Shown here: positions 9,440-22,078 of the stretch, in pieces
Layout of the letters: the number at the start of each line of letters is the position of its first letter
Numbering within the stretch: position 1 is the first letter of the stretch
NCBI RefSeq assembly: GCF_035325925.1
Contig: NZ_DAOKZA010000022.1
Coordinates: 1-56,403 of the forward strand
From: Calidifontimicrobium sp035325925
Lineage (GTDB): Bacteria; Pseudomonadota; Gammaproteobacteria; Burkholderiales; Burkholderiaceae_C
Direction of reading: 5' to 3'
DNA: 56,403 nucleotides
Position numbers and translations under genes: made by a program
The notes under the pieces: model-generated
Database searches by the model: none
What the model was told of the DNA's origin: nothing
The model's input: only the letters and a program-made list of their open reading frames with translations

Positions 9440-10420
9440 TCAGCGCCCGCGCAGCGTGTCGGACGGCGAGCGGCCGAACCGCCCCCGATACTGGATCGCG
9501 AAGCGCCCCATGTGCACGAAGCCGTGCGCCAGCGCGACCGCGGTCACGCTGGTCTCGCGGCCCCGGCGACGGCACTCGAGCAGCGCCTCGTGCGCCGCCT
9601 GCAGCCGGAACCGGCGCGCGTAGACCGTCGGCGGCGGCTCGCCGTGGCGGCGGAACGCCGATTCGAGCGTGCGCGGGCACACGCAGGCGTGGCGCGCGAT
9701 CTCGGCCAGCGTCAGCGCGCGGTCCGGATGCGCGTGCACGTACTCCTTGGCGCGCCGCAGGCAGCGCTCGTCCCCGGGTTCGCCGCGGCGCGGCAGCGCC
9801 GGCTCGCACAGCAGCGCGCCGAACGCCGACAGCACGTACGCCTCCATCGCCGCGGCCGCCGCCGGATGGCGCAGCCACTCGCGGCCATGGCGGTCGAGGT
9901 TGGCCGTCAGGTCGAGCAGCGCCTGCCACCAGGCCGCCACCGCCGGATCGCGGCGCGGGTGCGACAGCGCAAAGCGCGGCTCGCTGCTGCCGCCCCACTC
10001 GTCGGCACGCCGCTGCACGGTGCTGCGCGGGACCTGCACCAGCAGCATCGTGCAGTCGCGGCTCCAGTGCATGCGGCTGCGCACCTGCGGGCGCAGCACG
10101 CTGAGCACCTGCGCGTCGACGCGCGCCTGCTCGCGCCCGCTGGCCAGTTCGGCGTGGCCCGCCAGCGGCATCTGCACGAGGTAGAAGTCGCCGCGCTCGC
10201 CCGGATCGATGACCACATCGGCGCCGTAGCGCAGCACGTTGATCGAGACGTCCTCGAGCCGCACTTGGTTGTGCCGCACGTCGAGCGACTCACCGCGTCC
10301 GCCCACTTCCAGCCGGTGCGGCGAGAACACGCGCCCGATGGCAGCGCTCGCCTCGTCGACGCTGCGCGAGCGCAGCAGCGGGTAGGCGTCGAGCAGTTGG
10401 CGCGAAGGGGGCGGCTGCAT
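9440..10420 (-). CDS. AraC/XylS family transcriptional regulator
   Basis: A 326-residue regulator when started at ATG 10420 (MQPPPSRQLL). The N-terminal two-thirds resembles the AraC-binding-like sensor domain of aromatic-catabolism regulators (FeaR/XylS/AndR type). The C-terminal part (about 220-326) holds two helix-turn-helix motifs (LTLAEIARHACVCPRTLESA and TAVALAHGFVHMGRFAIQYR) and ends FGRSPSDTLRGR, the usual AraC-family finish. It is transcribed away from the TRAP transporter and oxidoreductase genes that begin at 10717, so it is their most likely regulator, probably answering to an aromatic acid. An upstream in-frame start at 10600 would add 60 low-complexity residues. Confidence 0.88.
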   Translation of the reverse strand: MQPPPSRQLLDAYPLLRSRSVDEASAAIGRVFSPHRLEVGGRGESLDVRHNQVRLEDVSINVLRYGADVVIDPGERGDFYLVQMPLAGHAELASGREQARVDAQVLSVLRPQVRSRMHWSRDCTMLLVQVPRSTVQRRADEWGGSSEPRFALSHPRRDPAVAAWWQALLDLTANLDRHGREWLRHPAAAAAMEAYVLSAFGALLCEPALPRRGEPGDERCLRRAKEYVHAHPDRALTLAEIARHACVCPRTLESAFRRHGEPPPTVYARRFRLQAAHEALLECRRRGRETSVTAVALAHGFVHMGRFAIQYRGRFGRSPSDTLRGR

Positions 10421-10450
10421 GCGCTGCGTCGATCGGTCGATGGCTGGACA

Positions 10451-10507
10451 CCGGGAGTATTCCGCTGCGGGGACGTCGCGCCGGCGACTCCGAACCCGGG
10501 AATACCC
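10451..10507. promoter_or_regulatory. Spaced inverted repeat between the AraC gene and the TRAP operon
   Basis: GTATTCC (10457-10463) and its reverse complement GGAATAC (10499-10505) lie 35 bp apart. Each is next to a CCGGG run, giving CCGGGAGTATTCC and CCCGGGAATACCC. This is the only clear symmetry in the 296-bp gap between the two divergent genes, the rest of which shows nothing I can name. It may be an operator for the AraC-family regulator or a pair of overlapping promoter elements. AraC proteins usually bind direct repeats, so the assignment is weak. Confidence 0.3.
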
Positions 10508-10716
10508 TGAACCCGCACCGACCCCGCCGGGCCGCGGGGCTGCGGCCGGCGCCGGCTGCGGCGCAAAACGGACATCGTACGGCGCGTTCCGGATAGCCAC
10601 CGGCGCCGCGAAGGCGCAGGATGCGCGATCGTGGCGTGCCGCCCCACTGCGCCAGGCCCGCCTCGTGCCCCGCGGCGAACGCCGCGCCCGACCCGATCGA
10701 ACCGAACGAGACCGCC

Positions 10717-11685
10717 ATGAACCGACTGCGACGCCTGACCTGCCTGTTCGCCCTCGCGCTCACCGCAGCGGCCACCCCGGCCGCGGCGCAGGAGATCGTG
10801 CTGCGGGCCGTGACCGCCTTCCAGCCCGGCACGGCCTTCTCCAAGCCCTTCGAGGCCTTCGTCGAGAAGGTCAACGCCGAGGGCAAGGGTCTGGTGCGCA
10901 TCAACCTCGTCGGCGGGCCCTCGGCGGTGCCGCCGTTCGAGCTCGGCAACGCCGTGTCCAGCGGCGTGGTCGACATCGCCAACGTCACCTCGGCCTTCTA
11001 CCCGACGCTGCTGCCCGAGGGCGAGGCGCTCAAGCTCGCCGAGCGCACGATCCAGGAGCAGCGCGCCAACGGCGCGTGGGCGCTGCTCAACCAGTTGCAC
11101 AACCAGCGCATGAACGCCTGGTACCTCGCGCGCACCGGCGACGGCACGCCGTTTCACCTGTACCTGAACAAGCCGATCGACAAGGCCGACCTGAAGGGTC
11201 TGACGCTGCGCGTCACGCCGATCTACCGCGCCTTCTTCGAGGCCCTGGGCGCGAAGAACGTGCAGACGCCGCCGGGCGAGGTCTACACCTCGCTCGAGCG
11301 CGGCGTGGTCGACGGCTACGGCTGGCCGATCCAGGGCATCCTCGACCTCGGCTGGCACGAGGTGACCAAGATGCGCGTCGAGCCGGGCTTCTACCAGGTC
11401 GACGTCAACGTGCTGGTCAACCTCGACAAGTGGAAGTCGATGCGCGAGGACCAGCGCGCCTTCCTGACGCGCATGGCCGAGTGGCTGGAGTCGACCAACG
11501 CGCGCAACGCCGAACTCAACAAGGCCGAGGCCGACCGCCAGGCCGCCGCCGGCATCAAGACGATCACGCTCACCGGCGCCGAGCGCGACAAGTGGCTGCA
11601 GACCGCACGCGACGTCGGCTGGGCGCAGGTCGAGAAGGTCGCGCCGGCGAACGCCAAGCGCCTGCGCGAGCTGCTGGCGCGCTGA
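10717..11685 (+). CDS. TRAP transporter solute-binding protein (DctP family)
   Basis: A periplasmic binding protein of 322 residues. It starts at ATG 10717 and has a signal peptide (LTCLFALALTAAATPAAAQ, cleaved before EIVLRAVT). It has the DctP fold signatures, including the middle segment TLRVTPIYRAFFEALGA, which normally carries the Arg that pairs with the substrate carboxylate, followed by GEVYTSLERGVVDGYGWP. It is the first gene of an operon with the two membrane subunits (11719, 12237) and a two-gene 2-oxoacid:ferredoxin oxidoreductase. The ligand is therefore probably an organic acid that the oxidoreductase uses, such as an arylpyruvate. That is inference from context only. Confidence 0.93.
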   Translation: MNRLRRLTCLFALALTAAATPAAAQEIVLRAVTAFQPGTAFSKPFEAFVEKVNAEGKGLVRINLVGGPSAVPPFELGNAVSSGVVDIANVTSAFYPTLLPEGEALKLAERTIQEQRANGAWALLNQLHNQRMNAWYLARTGDGTPFHLYLNKPIDKADLKGLTLRVTPIYRAFFEALGAKNVQTPPGEVYTSLERGVVDGYGWPIQGILDLGWHEVTKMRVEPGFYQVDVNVLVNLDKWKSMREDQRAFLTRMAEWLESTNARNAELNKAEADRQAAAGIKTITLTGAERDKWLQTARDVGWAQVEKVAPANAKRLRELLAR

Positions 11686-11718
11686 GCGCCCGGCCCGCGT
11701 CGCAGGGGAGACGCTGAC

Positions 11719-12210
11719 TTGCCGGGTCTCGGGCGGGCCTGGGACGCGCTGGTCACGGGCTTGGGGCTGCTGGCCGGCGCGCTGTTCGGCCTGATGGCGC
11801 TGGCCATCGGCGTCGACGTCGCGCTGCGCAACCTCGGCGCCGGCGGCGCCGGCTGGCTGATCGAGGCGATCGAGTACGCGCTGCTGGTGGCCACGATGCT
11901 GGCCGCGCCGTGGGTGCTGCGCGAGGGCGCGCACGTCACGGTCGACGTGCTGGTGGCGCGGCTGCCGGGCAAGGCCGGCGCCGCGGCGCGCCGGCTCGCC
12001 GCCCTGGCGGGGATGGCGGTGTGCGCCGGCGTGGCCTGGTACGGCTGGCGCGCCACCGCGCAGGCGCTGGCGCGCGACAGCCTGGTGTTCAAGTCGCTCG
12101 TGTTCCCCGAGTGGTGGATCCTGGCGCTGGTGCCTGCCGGCATGGCGCTGATGGCCGTCGAGTTCGCGCGCCAGGCCTGGCGCGGCGGCCCGCGGCCCGA
12201 CGCCGGCTGA
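11719..12210 (+). CDS. TRAP transporter small permease (DctQ family)
   Basis: A 163-residue inner-membrane protein with four hydrophobic segments, the size and layout of DctQ. The start is a TTG at 11719, preceded by a strong AGGGGAG ribosome-binding site nine bases upstream; no ATG or GTG fits better. The loop ending in VLREGAHVTVDVL is the conserved DctQ stretch with Gly-Ala-His-Val. It links the binding protein to the large permease and lies 33 bp after the binding-protein gene and 26 bp before the large-subunit gene, clearly one operon. Confidence 0.92.
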   Translation: MPGLGRAWDALVTGLGLLAGALFGLMALAIGVDVALRNLGAGGAGWLIEAIEYALLVATMLAAPWVLREGAHVTVDVLVARLPGKAGAAARRLAALAGMAVCAGVAWYGWRATAQALARDSLVFKSLVFPEWWILALVPAGMALMAVEFARQAWRGGPRPDAG

Positions 12211-12236
12211 CGGCGACCCGGGCGGCGGGGGGCGCG

Positions 12237-13559
12237 ATGGGCGGCATGGACTGGGGGCAGGCGCTGGCGCTGATGGTCGGCGGGCTGGCGCTGCTGCTGG
12301 CGCTCGGCGTGCCGGTGGCGGTGGCCTTCTTCGGCATCAACCTCGTCGGCGCCTGGATCTTCCTCGGCGGCGACAGCGGGCTGATGCAGATGACGCGCAA
12401 CGCCGTCACGTCGATCACCAACTTCAGCCTCGCGCCGATCCCGCTGTTCGTGCTGATGGGCGAGGTGCTGCTGCACTGCGGCGTGGCCTTCCGCGCCATC
12501 GACGCGATCGAACGCGTGATCACGCGCGTGCCGGGCCGCCTGCCGGTGGTCACGGTGGCCGGCGGCACGGTGTTCGCCGCGCTGTCCGGCTCGACGATCG
12601 CCAACACCGCGATGCTCGGCCGCTCGCTGCTGCCCGAGATGCTCAGGCGGGGCTACCACCCGACGCTGGCGATGGGCCCGATCATGGCCACCGGCGGCAT
12701 CGCGATGCTGATCCCGCCGTCGGCGCTGGCGGTGCTGGTGGGCAGCCTGGCGGGCATCTCGATCTCGCGCCTGCTCGTCGCGGGCATCGCGCCGGCGCTG
12801 CTGATGGCGCTGCTGTTCTTCGGCTACATCGTGCTGCGCGCCAGGCTGCGGCCGCAGGACGCGCCGCCGGACGACGAGGCGCCGATGCCGGCGCGCGAGC
12901 GCTGGCGGCCGTTCGCCGTCTACGTGCTGCCGCTGTCGGGCATCCTGGTGGTCGTCGTCGGCTCGCTGCTGGCCGGCGTCGCGACGCCGACCGAGTCGGC
13001 CGCGCTCGGTGTGATCGCCTCGGCAACGGCGGCCGCCGCCTACCGGGCGCTGACGCTGCGCGCCCTCGCCACCGCGCTGCGCGAGACGGCCAAGACCAGC
13101 GTGATGATCCTGTTCATCATCGTCGCGTCGTCGACCTTCAGCCAGATCCTGTCGTTCTCGGGCGCCACCGGCGGCCTGGTCGGGTCGGTCACCGCGCTGG
13201 GCGCCGACCGCTCGACGGTCGTGCTGGGCATGATGCTGGTGCTGCTGCTGCTCGGGTGCTTCGTCGACCAGGTCAGCATGGTGATGATCACGGTGCCGCT
13301 GTTCGTGCCGCTGGCGCACGCCGCCGGCGTGGACCTGCTGTGGCTGGGCGTCATCTACCTGCTGACGATGGAGATCAGCTTCCTGACGCCGCCGTTCGGG
13401 CTGCTGCTGTTCGTGATGCAGGGCATCGCGCCGGCGGGCACGCGCATCGGCACGATCTACCGCGCCGCATTGCCGTTCCTGATGCTCGAGCTCACGGTGC
13501 TCGGCCTGCTGCTGGCGTTCCCGGCGCTCGGGCTGTGGCTGCCGTCGCTGATGCCCTGA
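12237..13559 (+). CDS. TRAP transporter large permease (DctM family)
   Basis: A 440-residue, roughly 12-helix membrane protein that carries out Na+- or H+-coupled solute transfer in the TRAP system. Family features seen: FSLAPIPLFVLMGEVL, the AALSGSTIANTAMLGRSLLP stretch, the MLIPPSALAVLVG stretch, GVATPTESAALGV, and a C-terminal EISFLTPPFGLLLFVMQG. The start is ATG 12237 behind a G-rich ribosome-binding region; ATG 12246 is also possible. The oxidoreductase genes follow after a 75-bp gap. Confidence 0.95.
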   Translation: MGGMDWGQALALMVGGLALLLALGVPVAVAFFGINLVGAWIFLGGDSGLMQMTRNAVTSITNFSLAPIPLFVLMGEVLLHCGVAFRAIDAIERVITRVPGRLPVVTVAGGTVFAALSGSTIANTAMLGRSLLPEMLRRGYHPTLAMGPIMATGGIAMLIPPSALAVLVGSLAGISISRLLVAGIAPALLMALLFFGYIVLRARLRPQDAPPDDEAPMPARERWRPFAVYVLPLSGILVVVVGSLLAGVATPTESAALGVIASATAAAAYRALTLRALATALRETAKTSVMILFIIVASSTFSQILSFSGATGGLVGSVTALGADRSTVVLGMMLVLLLLGCFVDQVSMVMITVPLFVPLAHAAGVDLLWLGVIYLLTMEISFLTPPFGLLLFVMQGIAPAGTRIGTIYRAALPFLMLELTVLGLLLAFPALGLWLPSLMP

Positions 13560-13634
13560 AGCGCCGACACCGCGATCCTGCACCGCCCGGCGGGCCGCCC
13601 CCACCCCGATCCGCTTCGAACCGACCCCACGACC

Positions 13635-15842
13635 ATGGCCGAGAGATCGTTCGCCCGCGAAGTGCAGCAGCTCCTGGTGCCGCCCGGCACCGTGTTCCAC
13701 GGCGAAGGCATCCTGGCCGTGACCAAGGCGCTGCTCGAGGCCGGTGTCGGCTACGTCACCGGCTACCAGGGGGCGCCGATCTCGCACCTGATGGACGTGC
13801 TGGCCGACGCCCAGCCGATCCTGCAGGAGCTCGGCGTGTACTTCGAGCCCGCCGCCAGCGAGGCGGCGGCGGCGGCGGCGCTGTCGGCGTCGGTGAACTA
13901 CCCGGTGCGCGGCGCCGCGACGTGGAAGTCCACCGTCGGCACCAACGTCGCCGCCGACGCGCTGGCGAACCTGGCCTCGGGCGGGGTCACCGGCGGCGCG
14001 CTGGTGATCGTCGGCGAGGACTACGGCGAAGGCTCCAGCATCATGCAGGAGCGCACGCACGCGTTCGCGATGAAGTCGCAGATCTGGCTGCTCGACCCGC
14101 GGCCGCACCTGCCGTCGATCGTCCAGGCGGTGCACGACGGCTTCGCGCTGTCGGAGGCCACGCGCACGCCGGTGATGCTCGAGCTGCGCATCCGTTCGTG
14201 CCACCTGCACGGCCGCTTCGTCACGCGCGAGAACCGCCGCCCGGCGTTCTCGCTCAAGGACGCGCTCGAGCACCCGCGGCGCGACACCAGCCGCATCGTG
14301 CTGCCGCCGGCGGCCTTCCTGCACGAGCGCGAGAAGGTCGAGCAGCGCTGGCCGGCGGCGCTGAAGTACATCACCGAACACGCACTCAACGAGTTCGTCG
14401 ACGGCGAGGTCGACCACGTCGGCGTCGTCATGCTCGGCGGCATGACGAACAACGTGCTGCGCGCGCTCGAACTGCTCGGCATGGCCGACCCGTTCGGCGC
14501 CAGCCGGGTGCCGCTGTACATCCTCAACGTCGCCTACCCGCTGGTCGACGACGAGGTGGTGCGTTTCTGCCGCGGCAGGCGCGCGGTGCTGGTCGTCGAG
14601 GAGGGCCAGCCCGACTACCACGAGCAGCACCTGAACACCATCCTGCGCCGCCACGGCCTCGACACCGTGGTGTACGGCAAGGACATGCTGCCGATGGGCG
14701 GCGACTACACGGTCGACGTGCTGCGCGAGGGGCTGCGCGCCTTCTTGCAGGCGCAACACCCGGCGGCCTTCGCGCGCCCGGTGGCGGTGGCGCTGCCGGT
14801 GTCGACGACGGCGCGTGGTCCGGGCGCGGCGGCAGTCGCCGACGCGCCCGCGCGCGTCGCCGCGTTGCTGCCGCCGCGTCCGCCGGGGCTGTGCGTCGGC
14901 TGCCCCGAGCGACCGATCTTCTCGTCGTTCAAGCTCGTCGAGCGCGAGCTGGGCACGCACCACGTGTCGGCCGACATCGGCTGCCACCTGTTCTCCACCA
15001 TGCCGCCGTTCCACCTCGGGGCGACGACGATGGGCTACGGCCTGGGCGCGTCCAGCGCCTCGGCCTTCAACGCCGGCGGCCAGCTCGGCGCGCGCAAGCG
15101 TGCGGTGGCCTTCATGGGCGACGGCGGCTTCTGGCACAACGGGCTGACCTCGGGCATCGCCAACGCGGTGTTCAACCGGCACGACAACGTGTTCGTGATC
15201 GTCGACAACCACTACTCGGCGGCCACCGGCGGCCAGGACGTGCCGTCGTCGCGAGCGGCCAACCCGCAGCGCAGCACGATGCACCCGATCGAGAGCGCGG
15301 TGCGCGGCGTCGGCGTCGAGTGGGTGCGCACCATCACGCGCACCTACGACGTCGCCGCAATGCGCGCCGCGCTGCGCGAGGCCTTGTCGACCCCGTACAA
15401 GGGCCCCAAGGTCGTCATCGCGCAGAGCGAGTGCATGCTCAACCGCCAGCGGCGCGAGAAGCCGCTGAGGGCGCAGGCGATCCGCGCCGGCGAGCGCGTG
15501 CTGCACGAGCGCTTCGGCGTCGACGCCGCCGTGTGCTCGGGCGACCACGCCTGCATGCGCGTGTCCGGTTGTCCCAGCCTGACGCTCGCGCCCAGCGGCG
15601 ACGCGTTGAAGCCCGATCCGGTGGCGCATGTCGACGAGCACTGCGTGGCCTGCGGGCACTGCGGCGAGATCGCCGACGCCGCCGTGCTGTGCCCGTCGTT
15701 CTACAAGGCGCACAAGGTGCACCACCCGGGCGCCGCGGAACGCTGGCGCGCGCGCTGGCGCCACCGCCTGCTGCGGTGGTTGCAGGCGCGCCAGCGGCAG
15801 GCGCGCGCGGCGCGCGCGCTGTACCCGTTGGAGGGCACGTGA
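13635..15842 (+). CDS. Indolepyruvate:ferredoxin oxidoreductase-type alpha subunit (TPP and Fe-S)
   Basis: This 735-residue protein resembles IorA, which decarboxylates aryl-2-oxoacids to aryl-acyl-CoA and reduces ferredoxin. Order of parts: pyrimidine-binding domain at the N-terminus, a central transketolase-C-like domain, a thiamin-diphosphate domain with the GDG motif at 495-497 and the NHY segment about 30 residues later, and a C-terminal Fe-S region. The last shows Cys at about 634, 640 and 646, then 670, 673, 676 and 686 (CVACGHC...LCP), enough for cluster binding. Its stop overlaps the start of the beta-subunit gene. The upstream TRAP genes probably bring in its substrate. Substrate choice (indolepyruvate, phenylpyruvate or similar) is not resolved by sequence. 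Confidence 0.9.
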   Translation: MAERSFAREVQQLLVPPGTVFHGEGILAVTKALLEAGVGYVTGYQGAPISHLMDVLADAQPILQELGVYFEPAASEAAAAAALSASVNYPVRGAATWKSTVGTNVAADALANLASGGVTGGALVIVGEDYGEGSSIMQERTHAFAMKSQIWLLDPRPHLPSIVQAVHDGFALSEATRTPVMLELRIRSCHLHGRFVTRENRRPAFSLKDALEHPRRDTSRIVLPPAAFLHEREKVEQRWPAALKYITEHALNEFVDGEVDHVGVVMLGGMTNNVLRALELLGMADPFGASRVPLYILNVAYPLVDDEVVRFCRGRRAVLVVEEGQPDYHEQHLNTILRRHGLDTVVYGKDMLPMGGDYTVDVLREGLRAFLQAQHPAAFARPVAVALPVSTTARGPGAAAVADAPARVAALLPPRPPGLCVGCPERPIFSSFKLVERELGTHHVSADIGCHLFSTMPPFHLGATTMGYGLGASSASAFNAGGQLGARKRAVAFMGDGGFWHNGLTSGIANAVFNRHDNVFVIVDNHYSAATGGQDVPSSRAANPQRSTMHPIESAVRGVGVEWVRTITRTYDVAAMRAALREALSTPYKGPKVVIAQSECMLNRQRREKPLRAQAIRAGERVLHERFGVDAAVCSGDHACMRVSGCPSLTLAPSGDALKPDPVAHVDEHCVACGHCGEIADAAVLCPSFYKAHKVHHPGAAERWRARWRHRLLRWLQARQRQARAARALYPLEGT

Positions 15843-17422
15843 ACGCGATGGACCCGGCGCCGCGGCCACGGCGCATCCACGTCGCGATCATGGCGCTGGG
15901 CGGCCAGGGCGGCGGCGTGCTGGTGGACTGGATCGTCGGCCTGGCCGAGCACGCCGGCTGGACGGCGCAGGCGACGTCGGTGGCCGGCGTGGCACAGCGC
16001 ACCGGGGCGACGATCTACTACATCGAACTCGTCGAGCCGACCCCGGGCCGCGAGCCGGTGCTGGCGCTGATGCCGGTGCCGGGCGACGTCGACGTGCTGG
16101 TCGCCGCCGAGCTGATGGAGGCCGGCCGCGCCGTCGAGCGCGGCCTGGTCACGCCCGAGCGCACCACCGTCGTCGCCAGCAGCCACCGCACCTACGCCGT
16201 GCAGGAGAAGGTCGCCCCCGGTCACGGGGCGGCCGACGGCGCCGCGGTGCTCGACGTGGTGCGCCGACAGGCGAAGCGCCTCGTCGTCGACGACATGCAG
16301 GCGCTGGCGGTGCGCCACGGCAGCGTGGTCTCGGCCAGCCTGTTCGGGGCGCTGGCGGGCAGCGGCGCGCTGCCCTTCGAGCAGGCGGCGTTCGAGGCCG
16401 TCGTCGAGCGCAGCGGCGTCGGCGTGCACGCCAGCCTGGCCGCGCTGCGCGCCGCCGCCGACGTCGCGCGCCGCGCGAGCGCGAGCGCGAGCGTGCCCAT
16501 GCTGCCGGCCGATCCGATGCAGGCGGCCGCGCGGCCGCTGCCGGCGCGCGCGGCGGCCGCGGCGCTGCAGCCGCTGGTCGACAGGATCCGGGCCGAGTTC
16601 CCGCCGGCCGGCTGGGACTGGCTCGGCGAGGGCCTGGCGCGCGTGGTCGACTGGCAGGACGCGGCCTACGGTGCCGAGTACCTCGACCGCGTGGCGCGGC
16701 TGGCGCGGCGCGACGACGGCAGCGACGGCCATGCGCTGACGATCGAGGCGGCGCGCTGGATCGCGGTGGCGATGAGCTACGACGACGTCATCCGCGTGGC
16801 CGACCTGAAGACCCGCGCCGAGCGCAGCGCGCGCGTGCGGCGCGAGGTCGGCGCCGGCGACGACGACGTCGTCGGCATCGAGGAGTACTTCCACCCCCGG
16901 CTCGAGGAGCTGGCGGGGTTGCTGCCGCGCGCCTGGGCCGACCGGCTCGACGCCACACCGCGCCTGAAGGCCTGGCTGGCACCGCGGCTGGACCGCGGTC
17001 GACGCGTGCACACGCACACGCTGCGCGGCCACCTGCAGTTGCGCGCCGTCGCCGCGCTGCGGCGCTGGCGGCGCGGCAACCGCCGTCACGCCGAAGAGAT
17101 GGCGCACCTCGAGGTCTGGCTGACCGCTGTCGAGCAGGCGCTGGGCCGCGACGCCGCGCTGGCGGTGGAACTGCTGCGCTGCCGCCGCCTGGTCAAGGGC
17201 TACAGCGACACGCATCAGCGGGGCAGCAGCCGCTTCGACCGCCTGCTGCAGGCGGCGACGGCGCTGGCCGGACGCGCCGACGCCGCCACCGCGCTGGCCC
17301 GCCTGCGCGAGGCGGCGCTGCGCGACGCCGAGGGCCTGGCGCTCGAGCGCGAGTTCGCCGCGCTGGTGCCTGCACCCGGCGCGCCGCCCGCGGCACACCG
17401 GGCATTCGCCGCCGACCGTTAG
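15839..17422 (+). CDS. Indolepyruvate oxidoreductase beta-type subunit, long form
   Basis: A 527-residue partner of the alpha subunit. It starts at GTG 15839 in a 4-bp overlap with the alpha stop (GTGA) and has GGAGG just upstream; ATG 15848 is the alternative. The N-terminal 200 residues are the gamma/beta domain of 2-oxoacid:ferredoxin oxidoreductases (IMALGGQGGGVLVDWI, then TSVAGVAQRTGATIYYIE). The remaining 300 residues are a helical, Arg/Leu-rich extension found in the long IorB forms of proteobacteria; its role is not known to me. Last gene of the operon; it meets the hydantoinase gene tail to tail. Confidence 0.88.
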   Translation: MNAMDPAPRPRRIHVAIMALGGQGGGVLVDWIVGLAEHAGWTAQATSVAGVAQRTGATIYYIELVEPTPGREPVLALMPVPGDVDVLVAAELMEAGRAVERGLVTPERTTVVASSHRTYAVQEKVAPGHGAADGAAVLDVVRRQAKRLVVDDMQALAVRHGSVVSASLFGALAGSGALPFEQAAFEAVVERSGVGVHASLAALRAAADVARRASASASVPMLPADPMQAAARPLPARAAAAALQPLVDRIRAEFPPAGWDWLGEGLARVVDWQDAAYGAEYLDRVARLARRDDGSDGHALTIEAARWIAVAMSYDDVIRVADLKTRAERSARVRREVGAGDDDVVGIEEYFHPRLEELAGLLPRAWADRLDATPRLKAWLAPRLDRGRRVHTHTLRGHLQLRAVAALRRWRRGNRRHAEEMAHLEVWLTAVEQALGRDAALAVELLRCRRLVKGYSDTHQRGSSRFDRLLQAATALAGRADAATALARLREAALRDAEGLALEREFAALVPAPGAPPAAHRAFAADR

Positions 17423-17540
17423 GCGTCGGCCGGCGACGCGCTCGGCGGCTGCATCGCGCGCTGCCGTTCGATCGACGGCTCGCGCGCCGGGACGCACCCG
17501 CGACGGCGTCGGCCGCGCGACGCACGGCGGCGCGGCGACG

Positions 17541-21263
<3,723 letters not shown>

Positions 21264-21341
21264 CGTGGGTCCTCGGGAGGTGGGCGTCGCGCCGTCGCGC
21301 GGCGCGGTGTCGGGCATCACGGGCTTCGTGCGCCGGCGCGG

Positions 21342-21920
21342 CTACATCGCACTGGCCGCGCGCGCGGCCTGGTCGTACATGCCCGACATGGTGCGCAGCA
21401 GTTGCGCCAGCGCGCCGATGTCGGCGTTCAGCTCGGTGTCGAGGCTGTCGACCAGGCAGCGCTCGCGCACCTCGCGGTAGCGCTGCACGTGGCGCTCTCC
21501 GGCCGGGGTGGGGCTGTAGAACACCTCCTTGCCGACCTTGTCGGTGCGCGCCAGCCCGGCGGCCACCAGCTTCTTCAGCGAGTACGCGACGACGTGCGTG
21601 TCCTCGTAGTTCAGCACGAAGCCGATGTCGGCCAGCTTCTTGTTGCGCGCACGGTGGCACAGGTGGTGCAGCAGCAGCACGTCGGTGATCGTCAGGTCGG
21701 GGCAGCCGGCCGCGGCCATGCAGCGCACCGCCCAGCGCGAGAACGCGTTCCACGCGACGATCAGCCCGAACTCGAACTCCGACAGCTCGCCGCTGCGCGC
21801 CGACACCAGGTGCGACGACGAGACGATGGCGTTGCCGTGCGCCGGCTCCACCGGGTGCAGCGGCACTCGCGGTGCCGCGGGGGCGGCGCGGGTTGCGGCG
21901 ATCGGCTTGCGTCGGGGCAT
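21342..21920 (-). CDS. MarR-like winged-helix regulator
   Basis: A 192-residue protein with a winged-helix region (about 70-140: LTITDVLLLHHLCHRARNKK, then IGFVLNYEDTHVVAYSLKKL as recognition helix, then VFYSPTPAGERH as wing). Proteins of this type accompany hydantoinase and TRAP clusters in betaproteobacteria. It sits 79 bp upstream of the oxoprolinase gene and is divergent from the TRAP operon, so it probably controls both. The start is ATG 21920. The intergenic inverted repeats at 21936-21957 are its likely operator. Confidence 0.85.
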   Translation of the reverse strand: MPRRKPIAATRAAPAAPRVPLHPVEPAHGNAIVSSSHLVSARSGELSEFEFGLIVAWNAFSRWAVRCMAAAGCPDLTITDVLLLHHLCHRARNKKLADIGFVLNYEDTHVVAYSLKKLVAAGLARTDKVGKEVFYSPTPAGERHVQRYREVRERCLVDSLDTELNADIGALAQLLRTMSGMYDQAARAASAM

Positions 21921-21935
21921 CGGGGTTTGTACCAG

Positions 21936-21957
21936 AACGTTGACGTTTTGTTGACAA
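21936..21957. promoter_or_regulatory. Two TG-centred inverted repeats one helical turn apart (candidate MarR operator)
   Basis: AACGT-TG-ACGTT (21936-21947) and TTGT-TG-ACAA (21948-21957) are both perfect inverted repeats around a TG, with centres 11 bp apart. Both contain GTTGAC. They sit in the 158-bp gap between the MarR-like gene and the TRAP operon, and the second overlaps the -35 hexamer of the plus-strand promoter. Binding of the regulator would block RNA polymerase there and, in the other direction, lies 16-37 bp before the regulator start codon. Confidence 0.5.
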
Positions 21958-21980
21958 TTTATCGGATCGCTTCCTAGACT
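21951..21980 (+). promoter_or_regulatory. Sigma-70-type promoter of the second TRAP operon
   Basis: A perfect TTGACA (21951-21956) is followed after 18 bp by TAGACT (21975-21980), a fair -10 match. This short AT-richer stretch stands out in otherwise GC-dense DNA. The binding-protein gene starts about 100 bp downstream at 22079. Confidence 0.5.
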
Positions 21981-22078
21981 TCAAGCCGCTCGGATGCGCC
22001 CGTCGAGGCCGCCCGACCCCGGCCGCGGGCGCGCTGCGTGCCCGCACGACTTCCACCGTCCCGTTCGCAGGAGCCCGG

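Noticed and set aside
11391..15869. A 1492-codon minus-strand open frame across the TRAP and oxidoreductase genes
   Set aside because: Low-complexity His/Arg/Gln/Asp composition and no domain pattern; the plus-strand frames are the real genes.
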